A stretch of DNA of 64,000 bases. Origin: Neostapfia colusana. Its lineage: Eukaryota; Streptophyta; Magnoliopsida; Poales; Poaceae. Positions 1-11,640 of this stretch are shown here, one piece after another (positions within the stretch are counted from its first letter, which is position 1; each line of letters begins with the position of its first letter). Where the stretch lies: positions 63,011,264 through 63,075,263 of the forward strand of contig JASWHV010000003.1 in NCBI GenBank assembly GCA_030760725.1, given 5' to 3'. The position numbers were made by a program, and so were the translations under genes. The notes under the pieces are model-generated. The model saw only the letters and a program-made list of their open reading frames with translations, was not told the origin of the DNA and searched no databases.

Positions 1-647
1 TTGTCGTGCTCTTTCCAGAATAGCATGCAGTTATCTGAACACACGTCAATTTTATCATATTTCATACCGAGACCAGATAGCAATTTCTTAGAGTGATACA
101 TATCTTTGGGCAGTTTATGAGGTTATGGAAGAGCATCGCTGATAAGTTTCATCATATCATTGTAGCAATTATTAGAGAAGAAATGCTTAGATTTGATTAC
201 CATAAATCTGGCCATGAAAGTAAGAAGGGGCATTTCAGTATGATCATGCAACGCCTCTTCTGAAGCTTTCAAGATATTAAAGAATGTGTCTGCCTCAGTT
301 GTAGGCGGATCCTCCGTTTGTATATCTTCTAACATCTCATTAATCCAACCAACACCCGGGCAATCATCATCATCTTCCACTACATGTACGACTCGAGGAG
401 CAGACTCACCATGGAAACTCCACACCTCATAATATTGCAGGTAAACGTTTCTTCACAAGTGTAATAACAATATCGTTTTGTCTAGAAACTTAGTATTTCG
501 GCATTTCGCACATGGACAACGAACTTTATCGGTCGTAGACAACGAAAACACTCGATCAATAAAGTCGTCTGTCCCGGCATACCACTCATCTGAGTGACCA
601 GTTGCCTTGTTCCAACCGGTATACATCCAACTACGGTCTTCACTCAT
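1..647 (-). pseudogene. TNPD-like CACTA transposase, N-terminal part, broken
   Basis: Reading leftwards from the ATG at 647, the protein opens with MSEDRSWMY and a Cys-rich block (RCPCAKCRN). This is the transposase-associated domain found at the N terminus of plant CACTA TNPD proteins (Transpos_assoc family). An in-frame TGA at 453-455 replaces a Cys codon that the sister copy (28003-29469) retains. The frame then continues through 425-123 to a TAA that replaces a Gln codon. Coding similarity carries on to the window edge toward the Transposase_21 domain. TNPD is the cut-and-paste transposase that acts at the element ends; two nonsense changes make this copy a pseudogene. Confidence 0.85.
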
Positions 648-1988
648 GTTTGACTCTGCAGTTTTAAGTCAAAGAAATTATAGTTACTTTATAATTTATT
701 TATGTCACAGCCATACATCTATTGGAAAGGATAGGTCCTAAACCCACCCAAGAGTGACCGAGAGGAACGTGCTTATGACAAGATACGAGGTCTAGATTCA
801 GATGAAATTTCGGCAGCATAACCCCGCTGTTCTCCAACTGCACGCCCAAAAATGGTGCAGCAGAGAACATTAGGGTTACGCTGTCGAAACTACGTCCAAA
901 TTCCGATCCCGCGTCTCATCATAAGCACGCCCTCTCGGTCACTCCCAGGTTGTCCAACAAGGGACAATTCCGAACCTACACGCCTCACATGCGTAACACA
1001 TGTGAGACGGGCCGGTTCGAAACGGGTGACACATATTGTAAAGGTTTACGTCAATCTTTCATTTTTGAGTCATATAAAAGAGGGAGAGGAAAGAACGAGA
1101 GAGAGAAGGAAAGATTGAGAGAGAGAGACAGAGAAGTGGGTCAGCCGTCCCAAGTTATGCCCAGTGTTCATAAGTCGTCCAACTAATTACGATTAATCGT
1201 GATTAGTCGTCCTTATCGCCCATGTGAGCACGATTAGGTCCGTCAACCCGATTAGGGCAACTAGAAACCTAGTCGTCCGACTAGAAGGCTCCGGCGATCG
1301 AACGACTTACTGAATGATGCTACCGGCCGCTGTCGCTCGACTGCCGGCGCCCCCACTCCCGCCATCGACCAGCCGCCGACACCCCTGCAACCACCATCGC
1401 CTCTGCAGCCGTCGGTGCCCCTGTAGTCGCCGTCGCCCGGCCGCAGACGCCTCCGCAACATCCACCATCACCTGGCCACCGCCATCATTTGTCTGCCGCC
1501 GTCATTGGTGACTTAGGGTTAGGATGGAGGAATGGGTTAGCGTTAGGATGGAGGCTTTTTAATATAACACAATATGAAATCAGGACCGTCAGATATCATC
1601 TGACAGTTTAGATCCAGTGGACTTCCATGGCCTGGCCTAGCCTAACTCGGCTCCAATCCACCCAAGCACCCACTCAGCCGCAACCGTCCGAGTCCCGATT
1701 GCTCAGCTGGCACCGTTCGTGTCCCGGTTGCTCAGCCACCGCCACGTGAGTCCTGACTACGCCACCGCCCGAGTCCAGGCTCCAGCCGCCGCCGCAACTC
1801 GCATCCTGCCGCAGCCCACCGCCGCCGTATGGCCACCTCCGGTCCTGTGTCCGTCGCCTCTGGACCCTAGTGCGCGGGGCATGGCAGCGGCGCGGGGAGG
1901 GCGGCGGCGCGGGGCAGCGGCACGGTGAGGGCGGTGGCACAGGGTTGAGGCGAGGCTGCGGCGTGTGAGGAAACAAGTTAGGGTTTGG
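648..1988. other. CACTA 5' leader and GC-rich interior, no gene seen
   Basis: Positions 648-1070 match the leader upstream of TNPD in the second CACTA copy (29470-29890). A purine-rich GA tract lies at about 1078-1138. Positions 1310-1510 and 1680-1960 are GC-rich with open frames on both strands, but composition explains these and no domain is recognisable. The block at 1178-1300 has short inverted motifs (cgtccaact / gtcgtccgac) that may mark a small inserted element; I could not define its ends. Confidence 0.5.
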
Positions 1989-2221
1989 GCCCGACGGCCT
2001 GTATATAGGGACTATATACGACGGCCAGACTAACGACGGCCGAGGGCTGACTGTCGTATATTAGTTCTATTTACGATAGCCATGTCACAAACGACAGCTG
2101 TACCGTTGTATATAAACTTATATACGACTTCCTCTTTAGGCCGTCGTATATAAGGTTATATACGACGGCTAGCCGTCGTATGTTAAATTGACCATCGTAT
2201 ATTGACCTATTTCGTGTAGTG
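1989..2221. repeat. CACTA subterminal repeat array
   Basis: About ten copies of a 'tatacgacggc' motif lie in both orientations (for example around 2014-2032, 2098-2130 and 2150-2180), just inside the terminus at 2221. In En/Spm such subterminal motifs are binding sites for the TNPA protein. Adjacent inverted copies form short hairpins. Confidence 0.85.
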
Positions 2222-2773
2222 GTCGCTAAATAACCTTAAAAGAGCTTTCTGAAAAGATGTGACCAACTGGTTGTCTGCAGTCTGCACCAATGTCTTACTG
2301 TGAAAAACAGAGTTGCTGAGATGATGTTGCGTATCTGCCCCAACCACCATCAGTCTGGTATCTAGAACAAGGAGCCCAGTACTTCCTAGTTGTGCTTTTC
2401 GCTGTGATTTGTGGTCGCACGTCCAGTGTTGTTGCGTACAAGGGTCAAGGACCGTGACCGGACCAGATCAATGTTCAGAATTCAATAATCACACAATAAT
2501 CATTGATGTGTAGCATATATATATATATATATATATATGCCGCAGCGAAACAACACTATTAACCTAACTTGCAACACAAGCCACCAAATATCACCACATT
2601 CTATGACAATTAGGCCGTGACAATTGATCAAAACTTCCATAGGACCTTTTTTTATGATGATCGATTAAGTTTAGTGTTGAAGATTAGATGTGCATCATGA
2701 AAATCAACTTTGACCACGCAATTTTTTTACCTGCAAAAGAATTTACAAATATTATGTAGAAATACGGTTTAGT
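2222..2773. other. Intergenic DNA with (AT)n microsatellite
   Basis: No gene or element terminus is recognised. A simple (AT)n run of about 24 bases lies at 2515-2538. Confidence 0.6.
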
Positions 2774-3270
2774 TAGGGATGGCAATTTCACTCGCGGATG
2801 CGGATACCCGACAGGTTTTGCACCCAACGAGTGTGGGTGCAGGTGGGATTTTCTACCCATGGGTCTAACCCGCACCTGACCCGACTTGTCACGAGTGCGG
2901 GTACAGGTTTTGTTTTGCACCCGCGGGGACCCGAAATAATTTATATTTATAATTTTAAGGTAAAACTTAATTGTTTGCTATAATTTATTAGTTTCATCTT
3001 ACTTATCGCAACCTTTATTTACAATCCTTATAATCAACCTAATATTTTTATTGCATTGTCATTCAAAATAGATTATTTTTATACTTTTTATTAAATGTTG
3101 TAATTATAAAAAAATCGAACCCGGCAAGCACCTGAAAACCACTCGAGACCCGATGGGTGTGGGTGTGAATTCTCACCCGCAGGTGCGGATCTCAAATTTC
3201 ACTCGCAACCTCTTTTGTTTCGGACGGGTTTTGCTCCACCCGACTCGAACCCGACCCATTGCCATCCATA
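2774..3270. mobile_element. Non-autonomous hAT-like element
   Basis: Terminal inverted repeats TAGGGATGGCAAT (2774-2786) and ATTGCCATCCATA (3258-3270) differ at one position. They are flanked by an 8-bp duplication with one mismatch, GGTTTAGT (2766-2773) and GCTTTAGT (3271-3278). An 8-bp TSD and a TAGGG terminus fit the hAT superfamily. The 497-bp interior has no transposase; it is AT-rich in the middle with GC-rich arms that are roughly inverted copies of each other (positions about 2790-2930 and 3115-3255). Confidence 0.82.
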
Positions 3271-3398
3271 GCTTTAGTTTATAAAAGGAAACAAAAAATA
3301 GAGAATCAAAAGAGAAGATGAAAACCTTACCTGGGCTGCAACCTCAGGTGAGGCCCAACAGCCATCCTCGGCTTCTCTCCCGATTCTGCTTTCTCTAA

Positions 3399-6300
3399 GG
3401 CCTCATTTGGATAGACTCGGATCCGCAGGGGTTGGGGGTGAATCCCGGTTATCTGAGGGTACCAAATCCACAGGAGGAAGTAGAACCCAGTCCGAGTGGA
3501 ATGCATGTTCGGCGATGGCGTGGATCGATAATGGTCCAACCCAATCCGGGTCAATCCATGGGTGTTGGAGAACTCTCCACCCGCGTCCGGGAACAACTCT
3601 GTTGTCGCATCACGCTCATCCATAATGGCTGCTCCTTTTACAGTTGCACCGCGCGCGCTCCTTTCCGCCATGGCGCCTGCTCCTCCGACGGCTGCACCGT
3701 GCTCCCCTCCTCCCTGGCGCCCGCTCCTCCAACGGCTGCATCATGCGCTCCGCGGATCTGCAAAGCTAGGGACCCGTCGTTAGTCGTGGCCATCAGTGAC
3801 TCGCGTGCCCCGGTGAGTTGCAATCACCATGTCCTACCCGATCTGGTCGGAGTTCTTCCACTGTGCGGTGGCCATGCGGCTCGGTGACTCCCACGGTTGA
3901 GTCTTCGTCTTCTCCATCGAGGGGGTGCGCTGCTCGAGCTCGAGGCCAGCACCTCCGGCGAGTCCCTGGTCACCATCCTCCTTGCCTTCCTACTGCACGT
4001 TGCATAGGCTTACTAGCAGAAGCTCCTCCCAGCCGTACGTCTCGCCCTTTGATGTCCTTGTTTCTTTTCCTTTTCTTCTTGTAATTTTGTTTCTGAATCT
4101 GCAAGCTCAGTTTAGTTGATTTCTTCCTCCTTTGTGATTTGTAACCTTAGTTCTGCTTGCATTAGGACTGTTCCATTCTCACAATCTTGTAGTATGTGTT
4201 TGCTGCCACATTGTGCTATAATAATCTGGATAACAATTAGAGTTAGAAACATATTGAGTGGAACCTTAATTGCATGTTTCATGCTTATTTTCAGGTTTTC
4301 ATCTTCTGACGCACTATCGATGGCTGTGAGATTGGAAAAAAAAATTAGTTACTTGCAGCTAAATTGATCTGTTTGTTGGTGCTAGACTTTAGCAGTCAAC
4401 GGGGATTCTATATTTGTTGGTTAAATGGTGTTTGCAAGCAAGATACTGCTGTGGTACAAACAGTGCTAAACTGATGGATCGTTTGTAGCTAGATTGATAA
4501 AGTATTCATTGATGTATATCCATGATCTGCAGTGTAATAGTATTGCGGTTTGTCATCTCTATTATAAATCTTGTTTATAGTTTATAGGAATATGCAATCT
4601 CATCTTGATATGATGTTATAATCAAACATTCTCCAAATATGATATGATATTTCTGCTTCAAATAATTATTGTTCCTATTTATTTAAATTAGTTTATCTTT
4701 TGATCAAGTTATTCCAACAAGTTGCATCCACTTGAGAGTGTTGCTTACTTCTATGATTCAAAGGACATTCCGTTGGAAATAATTGCAAGTGTGTTATTTT
4801 TTCCAACCTTCATTCAGTCTGCTTGAAATGCAAAAGTCTTATTTTGAGTATCTGTATTGACATTAAAAAAAGGTATTTTGTCATTAGTTTCTTCCGTTAC
4901 TTGATGTCAGTAATTAAAACATTGCTTCTATGATTTGACAAATCCTTATTGAACTTCACAACAATTTATGATCAGTCAGCATAACGCCATTTCTTTTTCA
5001 GCCACTTACATCCTGATCCTGACATATGCTTGTTACTGAAGGATTTGATCGCAGGTAACATGCGATGGTCAAGTTATTTAGTGCTATGAAGGCACTGGTT
5101 CAGTTTATAGCCACACTATAAACTAGTGCTTTCTACTCTAGTCGATATTTTGTCACCATTGGTTAATGTTTTTTGTTCTGAAGATGTGTATTCATGTGAC
5201 CATTGGTTAGTGCTGTGAAGAGGTGATTCATAGCAGAACATTGTATGCATGTCATTATTGTTTACTGTTTAGAAGATGAGACTAATGCTACACGAGTGTG
5301 ATAAGAAATAGAACTATTCTGAAATTTGATTGATATAAATTATTATTATGTTTAATATTTCTTCCGCAATTTCAATCGATGTGCCGTGCAGTAATATGTC
5401 ATGATAGTCCAATATCGGTTACAAACGTCATTTATTGTGGATGACCAGAATTACCAATATTTGTTTCTAATTTTCTCTTTTTAATTTATTTCTGTAATCT
5501 ATTTTCTTGTGTCACAGTTGTGCTTATTTAAGTTTGCAACACTTGAATATGAAAGGAATATGCAATACCTGAGTAAAAAACTGTTTATTTAGACTAATTC
5601 ACCTCAATACACGTTATTCCCAAATGAGTAATGCAAACTGAGGATTAGAACTTTAAATAGACGTGGATTGGGTGGTGGGGAGAGGGAGTCAATTGCTATT
5701 ATAGAACTTGTATCGAGCGGTTTCGATAAAATAGCTATTATGTCGTGGTCTTTAGTAAAATGAAACTTTTATCGTTGATGCACCATTAAAATAGAATTAC
5801 AGTCTAATTTACCTTCTTGTAATATTTTTCTTTTCTTTTCTAATTTTTATAGAATCTCAAATGAGCACACTACCCGATTTTTCCTGTATCCTACTCTCCC
5901 AACACCCCGCAACCAGCAGCTCCCTGGCCGCGCCCCGGTCGCCAGCGCAGCCCCCTGGCCTCTGCCTCCCCCTTGTCGCGCTGCCACTCCCTGGCGCTCG
6001 CCGCCGACGGTGCACCATCACCAACGCGACGACGACGCTAACGGCCACTTCCCCCGGCCCAACCAGCTCGACCCATGCGTTCAGGTTCAGTCCTTTCTTC
6101 TCACCTGCCGCGTTTCTTCACGTTTTCACCGGGCCCTTTTGACCATGTATACCACGAGTGCGAGGAAGATGGCATCCCAGTGGAGGAGGATTCAGAGCAG
6201 GAGCTGGCTTGCCACCCAGTGCAACCTGTCTGTAGGATGTTTTGATCGGCAAGGCTGTGACTGTGACGATGATGGGGTTCTTCGGTAGAACTAACGAGGA

Positions 6301-6825
6301 GCGCGAGCCCTGGTGAACCTGAACAAAGGTTTGAAATTTTCAGAGCTTTGAACTAGTCCATCCGTCTGGGGGCGTGGCCAGGGATTCGCAGGCGGCAGGG
6401 AGTGGCAGCGGCAGGGCAGGGAGTTGCACCATCGGGCGCGAGCGCCAGGGAGTCACAGCCGGGTCCAGGGAGTTGCATCATTGGGGGCGCGACCAGGTGG
6501 CAGCGGCAAGGGTAGGCACTTGCAGCGGCGGGGGTGTTGGGAGATGGAAGAGTAGGGTACAGAAAAAATCAATAAAGGGTAATATGGTCATTTTAGATTA
6601 TATAAAAAATAGAAAAAAGAAAAATATTAAAAGCAGGTAAATTAGACTATAATTATATTTTAATAGTGCATCAATAATAAAAGTGTCATTTTATCAAATC
6701 CTATGATGTAAGTGTTATTTTGTCTAAGCCATTCTATGATAGCAATTGACTCGAGGAGAGGGTCTACCTGATCTACGTTGATGCCTGAACACCTATATTG
6801 ACTCCCCCACCTGCCAAACGAGGCC
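3399..6825. mobile_element. PIF/Harbinger-like element, non-autonomous
   Basis: Terminal inverted repeats GGCCTCATTTGG (3399-3410) and CCAAACGAGGCC (6814-6825) differ at one base. They are flanked by TAA on both sides (3396-3398, 6826-6828), the TWA duplication typical of PIF/Harbinger. No transposase or Myb-like protein is recognisable in the 3.4 kb. GC-rich sequence at 3600-4050 has long open frames (for example 3432-3887) with no known domain, followed by about 1.6 kb of AT-rich non-coding DNA. A Mutator-like element sits near its right end. The short TIR match makes the boundaries probable rather than proven. Confidence 0.55.
5686..6752. mobile_element. Mutator-like element with long terminal inverted repeats
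   Basis: The sequence from 5686 inward (GAGTCAATTGCTATTATAGA) is repeated in inverted form ending at 6752. The similarity runs for at least about 130 bp (to about 5820, and from about 6636), and more weakly for over 300 bp per arm. Flanking 9-mers GGGGAGAGG (5677-5685) and GAGGAGAGG (6753-6761) match at 8 of 9, the duplication length of Mutator elements. The GC-rich inner arms (5880-6040, 6370-6540) contrast with AT-rich outer arms. No MURA transposase is present. Confidence 0.72.
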
Positions 6826-6828
6826 TAA

Positions 6829-7455
6829 ACGGGGAGGCTGGTTCCTAGGTGTCGTTGCACAACTTTGCGCGGTCGGCCGTGCATCCGCTGGCCAGGCTGC
6901 TCCTGTCAGCACCGCCACCGCTGTGATGCCACTGCATTTACCCTCATGCAGCCGCCCCCGCTGGCTCGCATCTGGGCGAGGCTGGCGACGACCCTGGAAT
7001 GAGAGCTCCTTCGCTGTCCGATCCGCCGGCGAGCCGGCTCTTAGTGCTGCTACAATATCGTGCCGCTACTCGTCTAGCGCATTAGCCAGCATCCCACGCT
7101 GGGTCGGATCTGAGCGAGGCGGGCGATGGCCCTAGGCTGAGCGGCCTCCAGTATCCAAGTCCCATGCGGCGCGACCATACGCAGTCATAGCAATGCTGGT
7201 CGCATCTGAGCGAGGCGGGCGATGGCCCTAGGCTGAGCGGCCTCCAGTATCCAAGTCCCATGCGGCGCGACCTCTGGTCGATGGTACGCAGTTCATAGCA
7301 ATACTGAAGTTGCGGGCATCTGCATTCCCAGCTTGCTCCATTCTTGAATCTTGTGTTGAAACAAAAAAAATTATTCTGCATTGGAATTGGATATGATTCA
7401 ATCCATGTGCGACTAAATAATTATGTTTTGTTTAGAAAAAATATGAAAAACTTAA
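6829..7455. other. Intergenic DNA with 96-bp tandem duplication
   Basis: No gene is recognised. A block beginning TGAGCGAGGCGGGCGATGG occurs at 7111 and again at 7207, near-identical for at least 65 bp and then similar to about 7302. This is a two-copy tandem duplication with a 96-bp period in GC-rich sequence. Confidence 0.65.
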
Positions 7456-7460
7456 TCAAT

Positions 7461-10400
7461 TGTGATGGACCGGAGCCCGTATAATTCAGGATCATAAAGG
7501 GTGATGTCGTACGATGCGACATCTGATAGCACACACGATAAGTAAAACATGTATTACATTCAAACTTATGGAATTTGTATAAAAGTAGTATAAACCTTCA
7601 GTTTACATCTAATTTACAGAGTTAACTGCGACAGATAGTAATCATATAACTCACGCCTAACCCTAACCAGCAAAGTCGGTTGCCAGCCCTACGGACAACC
7701 CACATTAGCCACACTCAAAAACTTCAGGACAGCGTGCACGGCTCCCACACAGCCGTCGTCCCTGACGGAGGGTAACCCTCGCCGGTGAACCCGTACTCCA
7801 TCTCAGTGGGGTACTCCTCACCTGCAAACACTCATAGCGGCAACCATGACCACGATGGCTCAGAAAGTCTTATCTAACTCTCCTATACAAGAAACTCTAC
7901 ATGCAAGGCATACCAAAGGTAGGATAGAAATTGCAGCAATGGACACATCTACAAGTTCATCCTTAGTTCATATTTTAGCCACAAGTTAAAGATTCACAAA
8001 TCTGAAATTTAGTGAGTAATATTTGGTGGCACACATGTTGCAATACAATTGATTCATAACAGCAGTAATTCATCACAATCATTCCATATATATACTACGT
8101 CACGACACAGTAAACAAACGGTAATCATGACCGTGAGGGACGATGAATCGACTCGATATACACCTGCAGGGATACCCGAATGGCACGTCAGTACGCCCAT
8201 CCTCGGAGTTGCAACGGCACGCTAAACCGATGTCGTATGGGATAACCTTTCACCAAACAGCCCAAACGTCGAACGGTCGCACCCAAATGAGCAGGAGGTT
8301 CCCTACACGGAGCATCTCTTTATGCCCGTTAGCGGATTTCCACATTGCTACTCTCAACCTACACCTATAAATTGGTGTGTTATGCCTCGACGCTCGTAGG
8401 TATAGGTTACAACAGTTTATCAGACCCCATATTTCCGATATGCCTTCGGTACATTCAAACTTGTTCAGTGGGGCCGAACATGGATTGGTTTTCAATCAAC
8501 ACGGGCAGGGCTACATACACAAGACATCTTTTGCTGCGTCCTACGCACCCGCCTAGTTGGTATCATTTTTCTTACTAGAGTTATCTCATACTCAAACCAA
8601 TCCCCGTATGTGGCGAATCCTATACTCGCGAGTAGCTTCCAACTACTCGACTTGTACCGAAGCCTATAAGAAATTAAGCACGGGCATATTCTACTCGAGG
8701 ATGTAGACACTACCCTCACTTTCTTCAGGATAATCTGGTTATGCGATTAGAGTTCCAATCACTCTAGACCTAATGCACATTCATACATCAATCTAGGTGA
8801 ATATAAAGCGAAAACTCAATAAAAAATGTTAAATGCAAATCGGGGCTTGACTTATTGCTGCAGGTCAGTGGTTAGATTCTCCTCCGGAGGGATAAAGTCC
8901 AAGACCTCCGGGGCTTCCTTGCCTTCAGGGACTACGTGTAATAATATTAATGATGCATGTCAAATTCAATGCAAATTTGTTGAATTAGAAACTTTAATAC
9001 CCTAACTCTAGCTATACATATCTTTTGATCATGAAATTTTTACTGTGGATTGGTAACCACCCAAAAAGAGACTTGGCCAAATTTCATTTGAAGTAGAGTT
9101 CATTTGAGCCCTGCATAAATGAATGTATAAATGGCCATAATTTCAGCTTCTAAGGTTGTCTAGTGATTTTCATGGAGCAAGCCATTACTTTCTGGAAACT
9201 AGAGTTTATGATAGTTCTAAGAGAATTGGTTTCATGTAATTTGGAGAATTCTAGAGAATGTTATGATCTAATCAAGTTTGAGAAATTTCTGAAAAATGTC
9301 TATGTACATTTTTCTATTTTCTTAGGGCAGTTCACTTAATCACAAAATTAAGTGGGTTTAATGAACTCGGATGAATCTGAAATTTTGCATGTGACTTAAA
9401 GATATTAAAATGAACATCCGGGCCAAATTTGAGAAGTTTCCACAAAGTGGATCTCCAGTTAAAATTCCAAACAGTTTAAACTTTAGGGAATTAATTCTCA
9501 AAAACTAAATACTTTCAAAGGATGAAACCTGTTTTGCTGGAAAGTACTCACAGATCCGAATCCAACAAAATTCAGTTCACTAAATTCGGACAATTCTAAA
9601 CAAAGTTATGAATTTCTAAAGCTTGGCTGGTTCCTGATTTATTTTCCTACAGAAAATCCTTCCCGCGCGCTTAGTTTAATTTAAACAGTCACGCGCTTAG
9701 TTTAATTTAAACAGTCACGCGCGCGCTCTGCTCGGTCGCTGACACTTGGGACCCCTACCCTTCGTCTACCTCGCGACGCCGCCGCCCCGAGCTATCGGAG
9801 ATCCGACGAGGTCAGCGTTCCCGGCGATCTAGCTCGCCGGCGATGGTGAAACTCGCTGCCCCCACCTAGTTTTGGATGCTGAACACTCTGGATATGTTGC
9901 TGCCTACGGCTAACCGCCGTAGCTCACTGGCGACGAGTACTATGTCTCTGCACCTCATCGGTGACGTGTTTCCTTCGTTCCGGTCACCCTCTCCGTGCGC
10001 TAATCGCGTCACCACGTTCAGGGCAACCTCGGGAAGCTCGCCAGGGACTCGGTTTGGACCCAAAAGGCCGGCAAACCGGACCTCACTGGCGACCCCCTCT
10101 TCCGCCGAACTGCTCCTCGGTGAACCTAGGGTTCCGGTGGGTTTTTCTTGCCGGATTTCGATGAGGAGGGGTGTAAGAATCTCTAGAACGTGTATGGTGT
10201 ACAGCTCGAGCGGCGGCTGCCTCTGTGCAACGAATTTCGCCGTCGATCGATTTCTAACCCTAACGCACATCGGGGAAAGAAACGAGCAATACTTGTTCTA
10301 CACCGCATGAAACGGTTCACGACTTCTTCCTACAGCTTCAGCGTGACCAGGCGCACCTTTTCTTCTTTGGGTGCGGTGCGTGAAACAGCCGGGATCAGCC

Positions 10401-11255
10401 GGTCGCCGGTGATTAGAGGAAGGCGGGAAGAAACTCGCGAGCGGGAGCAAAGAACGGTGCGTGAAGTGCTCGGCTCGGCTCAGTAACGATGAGAACGGAT
10501 GAAGCAGCTCGATGTGCTGGCTTTTGAGGTGACGTTTTCACCGTGAGGTGGATTTCCCCGAGCAAGCTGGCTGCACGTGGTCGATCAGCAGTCGCCCGCG
10601 AGAGCTGCCCTTTTTTGAGTCTATTCAGTGTAAATTCAGTCACTGACAGTGGGTCCCTCCCCCTCTAATTCTTTTCATTTGTGTTCGCTGATATTTTCTC
10701 AGCTACTCACAATTAAATTATAGACTAAGTCCCAAATTCATGATCCAAATTTGAATTTCTCAGATTGGAGTTGGTTTGGATAAATTTCATTCACACTTGG
10801 ATTTGAATTTCAAATTCAGTTTTCAATTAGTGCAAATTTAGCTCCCGACAAGATCTACTCCAATGGAGATGAAAATTGGTGGAATAACTCAGAAAAATGT
10901 GCTGACTTTGAATATTAATTCACCTTTTGAATTCAGGTGATGAAAGTAGCTTGAATTTGAATTTGCATTCAAACTAGCCCTTTTAATAATTGTATCCAAA
11001 AGTACCTTAAAAGGGTTTGGATTTGCATGAAATTTGGCATGACCGTCCCTAAGAAAGTCTAGAAATTAATTGTGAGCTCAGCCCGCATGCTTACATGTTG
11101 GAAATCCATCTTTGTATTTTTGGGAGTTCACATTCTAATCATCTATTGGTGGTGGTTACTTGCTCTTCAAATGTGTCCATGAGATCACCCCAATATGAGA
11201 TGTGGTGTGTGTGATATGATGAACACTTTAGCAAGTGAGCATGTGGGCTTTCACA
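7461..11255 (-). repeat. 3' LTR (sense minus) of outer Tekay-like element
   Basis: A 3795-bp LTR with TG...CA ends (TGTGATGG at 7461, TTTCACA ending at 11255). It aligns along its length with 16258-19394 plus 54530-55149. The GC-rich core at 9700-10640 contains open frames such as 9876-10310, also present in decayed form in the other LTR. They match no known protein and are treated as non-coding. Confidence 0.93.
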
Positions 11256-11273
11256 TCCCTCCCCCCTTAAAAG
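11256..11273 (-). promoter_or_regulatory. Polypurine tract of outer Tekay-like element
   Basis: Read on the minus strand, this is an A/G-rich run ending AAGGGGGGAGGGA directly against the 3' LTR, the plus-strand primer position for reverse transcription. The inner Tekay copy has nearly the same tract at 44655-44667. Confidence 0.85.
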
Positions 11274-11322
11274 AATCTCGTCTCGAGATTACAAAAAAGA
11301 AGAGACGAAGGTATGAGAGGAA

Positions 11323-11640
11323 TTACCAGAGATGAGATGCTAAGAAATCCGGATAATTTGAGCGAAGGAAATCTTCACTCTCCCATGTCACTGCCTCAGC
11401 AGTGTGGTTGCTCCACAAGATTTTGTAGAACCGCAGCGTTCGGTTACACGTGGTCCTAGTCTTCTCATCAATAATTTCAATCGGATATTCAGCGTAGGTT
11501 AAATCCGGTTGCAACTCGCCAATGTCTTCGGTGGGAACAACAGCTGTATACTTCAGACATCTCCGGAGTTGTGATACATGAAAAATGTCATGAACAACAG
11601 CGATAGATGCCAGTAGTTCCAGTCTATACGCTACTGGTCC
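11323..11640 (-). pseudogene. Integrase C-terminal/chromodomain-like fragment (Tekay)
   Basis: Minus-strand frame 11514-11323 encodes a C terminus with ...VTWESEDFLRSNYPDF, the chromodomain-like tail typical of Tekay/Del pol proteins, here thought to guide integration to chromatin. Upstream sequence (to about 11640) encodes the end of the integrase linker (VVHDIFHVSQLRRCLK) with a frame break. The rest of integrase is missing: the fragment joins RNase H sequence directly at about 11643. The inner copy keeps the same tail at 44350-44600 in two frames. Confidence 0.8.

Larger units (their letters stand above)
1..2221 (-). mobile_element. CACTA (En/Spm) transposon, one end, truncated by window
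   Basis: The right boundary is the reverse complement of a CACTA terminus (positions 2206-2221 read out to CACTACACGAAATAGG). Just inside lies an array of inverted 'tatacgacggc' subterminal motifs. Minus-strand TNPD coding sequence starts at 647 and runs off the left window edge, so the 5' end of the element is at 2221 and the rest lies outside. The 1-720 block and the 720-1100 leader closely resemble 28800-29900 of the second CACTA element, so both belong to one family. The terminus at the other end and the 3-bp target duplication cannot be checked here. Confidence 0.88.

Noticed and set aside
3432..3887. 151-residue ORF as a host gene
   Set aside because: No domain, no recognisable splice continuation, and it lies within a probable PIF-like element.
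9876..10310. 144-residue ORF in outer Tekay LTR, and its relative at 18675-19067
   Set aside because: Part of a GC-rich LTR core; no known domain, and decayed in the second copy.
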